From: an uncultured Deinococcales bacterium
GTDB taxonomy: Bacteria > Deinococcota > Deinococci > Deinococcales > Trueperaceae
Assembly (NCBI GenBank): GCA_937934635.1
Contig: CALGZD010000082.1
Coordinates: 1 to 8,002, forward strand
Reading direction: 5' to 3'
Length of the DNA: 8,002 bases
The notes under the pieces are model-generated. The model did no database searches and was not told the DNA's origin. It saw only the letters and a program-made list of their open reading frames with translations. The position numbers and the translations under genes are program-made. The number at the start of each line of letters is the position of its first letter. Within the stretch, counting starts at the first letter, position 1. This document shows, piece by piece, positions 5,262 to 8,002 of the stretch.

Positions 5262-5950
5262 CCGCTGCTTTAGTTGCTTTTTATATTCTCTCTGCACTCA
5301 TCATAGGACTTGCGCTCATTGCTGTACTAGCGAGCAATCTGGTACGTGCAGCACTAGCACTCGCCTTCAGCTTTTTTATGCTTTCTGGCATCTTCTGGAT
5401 TCTAGGTTCACCCTTCGTAGCTATTTTGCAGCTCGTGGTCAATGCTGGGGCAATTCCTATCGTCACTATCTTTATTGTGATGATGACCCGTTCGCGTTAC
5501 TCAAGAGGCTCTCTGCCCAAAACACTGTGGGCACTTGTTCTTTGTATTCCACTTGCTTTTGTTGCTTTCAACTATTTAGGTAATACTACTGCTGGTCAAC
5601 TCGGCATCAAGCAAACACAGCAAATCACACCTTTAAGCATCGAGCGTTTGGGCATTGAATTGCTGAGCATCCGAGGTCGTACGGTTACCCAACACACTGG
5701 TGCTAATGAAGGTGAAGCTTACCAAACTGTAGCAGGCAGTATTTTAGCGTTTGAAGCAACCGCCATCGTACTCCTTGTGGCTTTTATTGGTGCGATTATT
5801 TTAGCGAAGCATGAACCTGTTTTGCCAAACTATAGCGAAGCAGAAGTAGAAGCTATGATGGCTGACTCAGAAAATAATACTGGTTCAGAACATAATACTG
5901 GTTCAGAAAATAGCTCTGGCTCAGATACTGGGGGGGAAGCCAATGCTTAG
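5258..5950 (+). CDS. nuoJ: NADH-quinone oxidoreductase subunit J (ND6 family)
   Basis: NuoJ is a five-helix membrane subunit next to NuoH and NuoK. Its third helix, with a pi-bulge, gates the hydrated axis between the quinone site and the antiporter-like subunits. Five hydrophobic segments are seen at about 3-25, 28-49, 54-77, 88-107 and 159-183. The family core is recognisable at 55-77: A-I-L-Q, V-N-A-G-A-I, then I-F-I-V-M-M. In most homologues known to me the position of Asn62 is Tyr (Tyr59 of Thermus Nqo10) and Pro67 is a small aliphatic residue, so this helix is atypical. The loop between helices 4 and 5 (109-158) is long. The tail from about 204 to 227 is made of Ser/Asn/Thr/Gly repeats. 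At 230 residues it is at the long end for the family. It overlaps nuoI by four bases and nuoK by eight. Confidence 0.93.
   Translation: MTAALVAFYILSALIIGLALIAVLASNLVRAALALAFSFFMLSGIFWILGSPFVAILQLVVNAGAIPIVTIFIVMMTRSRYSRGSLPKTLWALVLCIPLAFVAFNYLGNTTAGQLGIKQTQQITPLSIERLGIELLSIRGRTVTQHTGANEGEAYQTVAGSILAFEATAIVLLVAFIGAIILAKHEPVLPNYSEAEVEAMMADSENNTGSEHNTGSENSSGSDTGGEANA
5867..5920 (+). repeat. 18-bp tandem repeat, three units in the nuoJ tail
   Basis: TCAGAAAATAATACTGGT, TCAGAACATAATACTGGT and TCAGAAAATAGCTCTGGC are head to tail and in frame, with a partial fourth unit after them. They encode Ser-Glu-(Asn/His)-(Asn/Ser)-(Thr/Ser)-Gly hexapeptides beyond the last membrane helix. The first two units differ by a single base. 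Confidence 0.88.
5930..5939 (+). promoter_or_regulatory. G7 tract forming the nuoK ribosome binding site
   Basis: GGGGGGGAAG lies within nuoJ, three bases before the nuoK ATG at 5943, and can pair with the 16S rRNA tail in several registers. The run of seven G is also a possible slippage point four codons from the nuoJ stop. Its effect would be limited to the last residues of NuoJ and the spacing of the nuoK site. Confidence 0.6.
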
Positions 5951-6245
5951 CCTCTCACACTTTCTAGTCCTTGCAGCTATTCTTTTTGCCATTGGGCTGT
6001 ATGGTGTACTCACTAGAAAAAACCTCATTGGCATTTTGATGTCGGTAGAAATTATGCTCAATGCAGTACTGATCAACTTCGTTGCAGCAGCAAGGTATGC
6101 AGATAATCCTCAAGGCGATTTGTTTGCACTCTATATTATTGCCATTGCAGCAGCAGAAGTTGGTGTCGGACTAGCTATCTTCTTAAATATTTTCAAACAC
6201 ACAGACCGTGTTACAGGTGAGGTACTTATGGAGCTTAAAGAATGA
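5943..6245 (+). CDS. nuoK: NADH-quinone oxidoreductase subunit K (ND4L family)
   Basis: NuoK is a three-helix membrane subunit, related to MrpC, that carries part of a proton path between NuoJ and the antiporter-like subunits. Hydrophobic helices lie at about 4-23, 28-50 and 59-83. The two essential membrane glutamates fall exactly where they do in E. coli: Glu36 within S-V-E-I-M-L-N, and Glu72 within A-A-A-E-V-G-V-G. The length of 100 residues is typical. The start at 5943 gives the normal N-terminus and overlaps the end of nuoJ by eight bases, behind a G-rich ribosome binding site. The stop overlaps the nuoL start (ATGA, 6242-6245). Nothing is missing or unusual in this subunit. Confidence 0.98.
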   Translation: MLSLSHFLVLAAILFAIGLYGVLTRKNLIGILMSVEIMLNAVLINFVAAARYADNPQGDLFALYIIAIAAAEVGVGLAIFLNIFKHTDRVTGEVLMELKE

Positions 6246-8002
6246 ATCCTGCACACTACGTCTGGCTTATAGCCTTATTACCCGCCTTATCATTCTTAGT
6301 GAACATCCTCTTTGGGCATCAACTTGACCGTCGTTTTGGCAAGCGTACAGGTGCTTACATGAGTGTAGTCGTGATGGCATTTGCAACACTACTCGCAACC
6401 GCAGCACTTGTACACACACAGCGTGCAGCACCAACTTGGGATAAAACTGCACTCAAAGATGTCATTCACTTTGAAGAAGAAACCCTCTTCCCACTACAAA
6501 CTAAGTTACGTACAGCCACCTTGCAGGGTGCTACTCAAAGCAGAATAGCAGAGATTAAATCGGAGCTACACCATGCTGAAGATGAGCTGCATCACTTAGA
6601 AGACCTTGCCCAAACAAAAGCTAAAGCCAAGAATTTCCCATTTGCATCTGAGCAACCGTGGCTCAGCATTCGTGGTCAAGAAGGCATCCCGATAGGGGTA
6701 TACATTGACCCATTTGCTGCACTAATGCTCTTTATGGTGGCACTTGTCTGCACCCTAATTCATCTTTTTTCAGTTGAGTATATGTCTGGTGAAGAGCGCT
6801 ATCCTATTTTCTTTGCCTATATTAGTTTGTTTAGTAGTGCCATGCTTGCCATGGTCATGAGCCGTAACCTCTTTCATGTTCTCTTTTTCTGGGAAGTCAT
6901 GGGGGTGATGAGCTACTTGCTCATTGGCTTCTTCTATAAAAAAATCTCTGCACAGCAAGCTATGAAAAAAGCCTTTTTGGTTACGAAGTTAGCCGATATA
7001 GGTTTGCTTGTCGGACTCTTTTGGATTTACAAAGTCTTTGGCACTTTAGATATTCCTCGTCTTGCTGAAATGGCGCCTCAAGTACTGCTTGCTACACCAG
7101 CAGTTGCCACGGGTATAGGGCTTTGTCTGTTTATAGCAGCGATTGGTAAATCAGCACAGTTTCCACTTCACGTTTGGCTACTGGATGCGATGGAAGGTCC
7201 TACACCAGTTTCTGCGATGATTCATGCTGCCACAATGGTTGCCGCGGGGGTTTACTTAATAGCTCGAGCCTATCCCATCCTCGAACAAGGTAGCAGCTTA
7301 GGGTACATAGCCACCATAGGCGCAATCACTGCGCTCTTTGCGGCTGTGCTTGCGCCAGCCTTTAGCGACATCAAAAAAATCTTGGCATGGTCTACCGTGT
7401 CACAACTCGGTTTTATGTTTATAGGTCTTGGTGCATTTGGTTGGATAGCAGCGGTCTTCCACCTAGTCACTCACGCTTTTTTCAAGGCCCTACTATTCCT
7501 CTGTTCAGGTTCAATGATTCACGGTTCAGGCACACAAGACATTTTCAAAATGAATCAACTTGGCAAATATATGCCAAGTACCCGCTGGACTTTTATCATT
7601 GGTGGTTTATCACTAGCAGGGGTTGTACCTTTTGCAGGCTTTTGGTCTAAGGATGAAATACTGCTGTCGCTCAAGAGTGCAGTGAGTGATAGCAGTGGTT
7701 ACGCTATTCTTTTAGTGATGGCTTATATAGCATCCTTCTTAACAGCACTCTACATTACCAGAGCCTATTTTATTGCCTTTGAAAAACCAAGCGAAGCATC
7801 ACCTTGGGATGAAGCAGCGTGGAATCAAGCAGACTTTGCCGAACTCAATATGAGCAAAGCAGATCTTGAAACTGATGCTAAGCATGACCATCACCACCTA
7901 CATGATCCACCACATGAATCGGGCTGGCACATCACCACAGCCTTGTGGACACTTGCTGTTGGTAGCATTATCATCGGTTTATCTGGCAGTCCACTTTTTG
8001 GC
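6242..8002 (+). CDS. nuoL: NADH-quinone oxidoreductase subunit L (ND5 family), 3' end outside the window
   Basis: NuoL is the distal antiporter-like proton pump of the membrane arm. The window holds 587 codons and no stop, so the C-terminus is missing. Its start is set by the ATGA overlap with nuoK and GGAG at 6230-6233. Pump residues are kept: Glu218 in F-F-W-E (E. coli Glu144), Lys303 in I-G-K-S-A-Q-F-P (Lys229), His328 in M-I-H-A-A-T-M (His254), His407, His411 and Lys415 in F-H-L-V-T-H-A-F-F-K, and Lys470 in F-W-S-K-D-E-I-L (Lys399). Compared with E. coli the numbering is shifted by about 74 because of an insert at roughly 68-139, between helices 2 and 3. The insert is charged, probably helical (Glu/His/Leu/Lys-rich at 101-130), and lies on the predicted outer face. 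A His-rich loop (H548 to H558) precedes the next membrane helix at about 563-580. The identification is secure. The C-terminal lateral helix is beyond the edge. Confidence 0.97.
   Translation, partial: MNPAHYVWLIALLPALSFLVNILFGHQLDRRFGKRTGAYMSVVVMAFATLLATAALVHTQRAAPTWDKTALKDVIHFEEETLFPLQTKLRTATLQGATQSRIAEIKSELHHAEDELHHLEDLAQTKAKAKNFPFASEQPWLSIRGQEGIPIGVYIDPFAALMLFMVALVCTLIHLFSVEYMSGEERYPIFFAYISLFSSAMLAMVMSRNLFHVLFFWEVMGVMSYLLIGFFYKKISAQQAMKKAFLVTKLADIGLLVGLFWIYKVFGTLDIPRLAEMAPQVLLATPAVATGIGLCLFIAAIGKSAQFPLHVWLLDAMEGPTPVSAMIHAATMVAAGVYLIARAYPILEQGSSLGYIATIGAITALFAAVLAPAFSDIKKILAWSTVSQLGFMFIGLGAFGWIAAVFHLVTHAFFKALLFLCSGSMIHGSGTQDIFKMNQLGKYMPSTRWTFIIGGLSLAGVVPFAGFWSKDEILLSLKSAVSDSSGYAILLVMAYIASFLTALYITRAYFIAFEKPSEASPWDEAAWNQADFAELNMSKADLETDAKHDHHHLHDPPHESGWHITTALWTLAVGSIIIGLSGSPLFG

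Noticed and set aside
5203..5583. Forward open frame spanning the nuoI/nuoJ junction
   Set aside because: It is an out-of-frame shadow of the NuoI tail and NuoJ, has no ribosome binding site, and is composed of Cys/Arg/Ser-rich nonsense.
7862..7930. His-rich loop of NuoL as a special metal site
   Set aside because: His-rich loops at this point before the next membrane helix are common in NuoL proteins, so on sequence alone nothing marks this one out.

Overview
The window is an internal stretch of a respiratory complex I (NADH:quinone oxidoreductase, Nuo) operon. All genes are on the + strand: [possible 3' tip of nuoB] - nuoC - nuoD - nuoH - an unrecognised exported-protein gene - nuoI - nuoJ - nuoK - nuoL (cut by the right edge). 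There are no RNA genes, transposases, CRISPR arrays or convincing terminators. Every base except a few short junctions is coding, and no gap exceeds 41 bases.

Organism: by eye the DNA is of moderate G+C (middle forties percent). Shine-Dalgarno sites are strong and one start codon is TTG, so this is a bacterium. The exported protein has a Sec signal and a C-terminal region resembling DUF4384, a domain I associate with Deinococcota and some other envelope-rich bacteria. However, the Deinococcus/Thermus nuo operon carries nuoEFG between nuoD and nuoH, and this one does not. I cannot assign a phylum.

Layout and coupling: C/D, I/J and K/L share ATGA stop/start overlaps, D/H overlaps by one base (TAATG), and J/K by eight. 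Translation is therefore tightly coupled except at one place. Between nuoH and nuoI sits a 1.4-kb gene for a 467-residue secreted protein with its own good ribosome binding site. It contains five copies of a C-x10-C repeat, 16 mature-region cysteines in all, and a DUF4384-like C-terminal domain. nuoI after it starts at TTG behind a 40-base gap.

Function: NuoC, NuoD and NuoI form the quinone-reducing connection of the peripheral arm. NuoH, J, K and L form the quinone chamber, the E-channel and the proton-pumping membrane arm. Key catalytic residues are largely intact: quinone-site His45/Tyr94 in NuoD, eight cluster cysteines in NuoI, Glu36/Glu72 in NuoK, and Glu218/Lys303/Lys470 in NuoL. Several features are unusual. 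NuoH has an extra N-terminal membrane helix and lacks two normally conserved charged residues. NuoJ has Asn and Pro inside its conserved third helix. NuoL has a charged helical insert of about 70 residues on its predicted outer face. NuoC, NuoI and NuoJ carry low-complexity C-terminal tails. The most notable candidate for something undescribed is the exported cysteine-repeat protein embedded in the operon, together with the enlarged outer-face loops of NuoH and NuoL.
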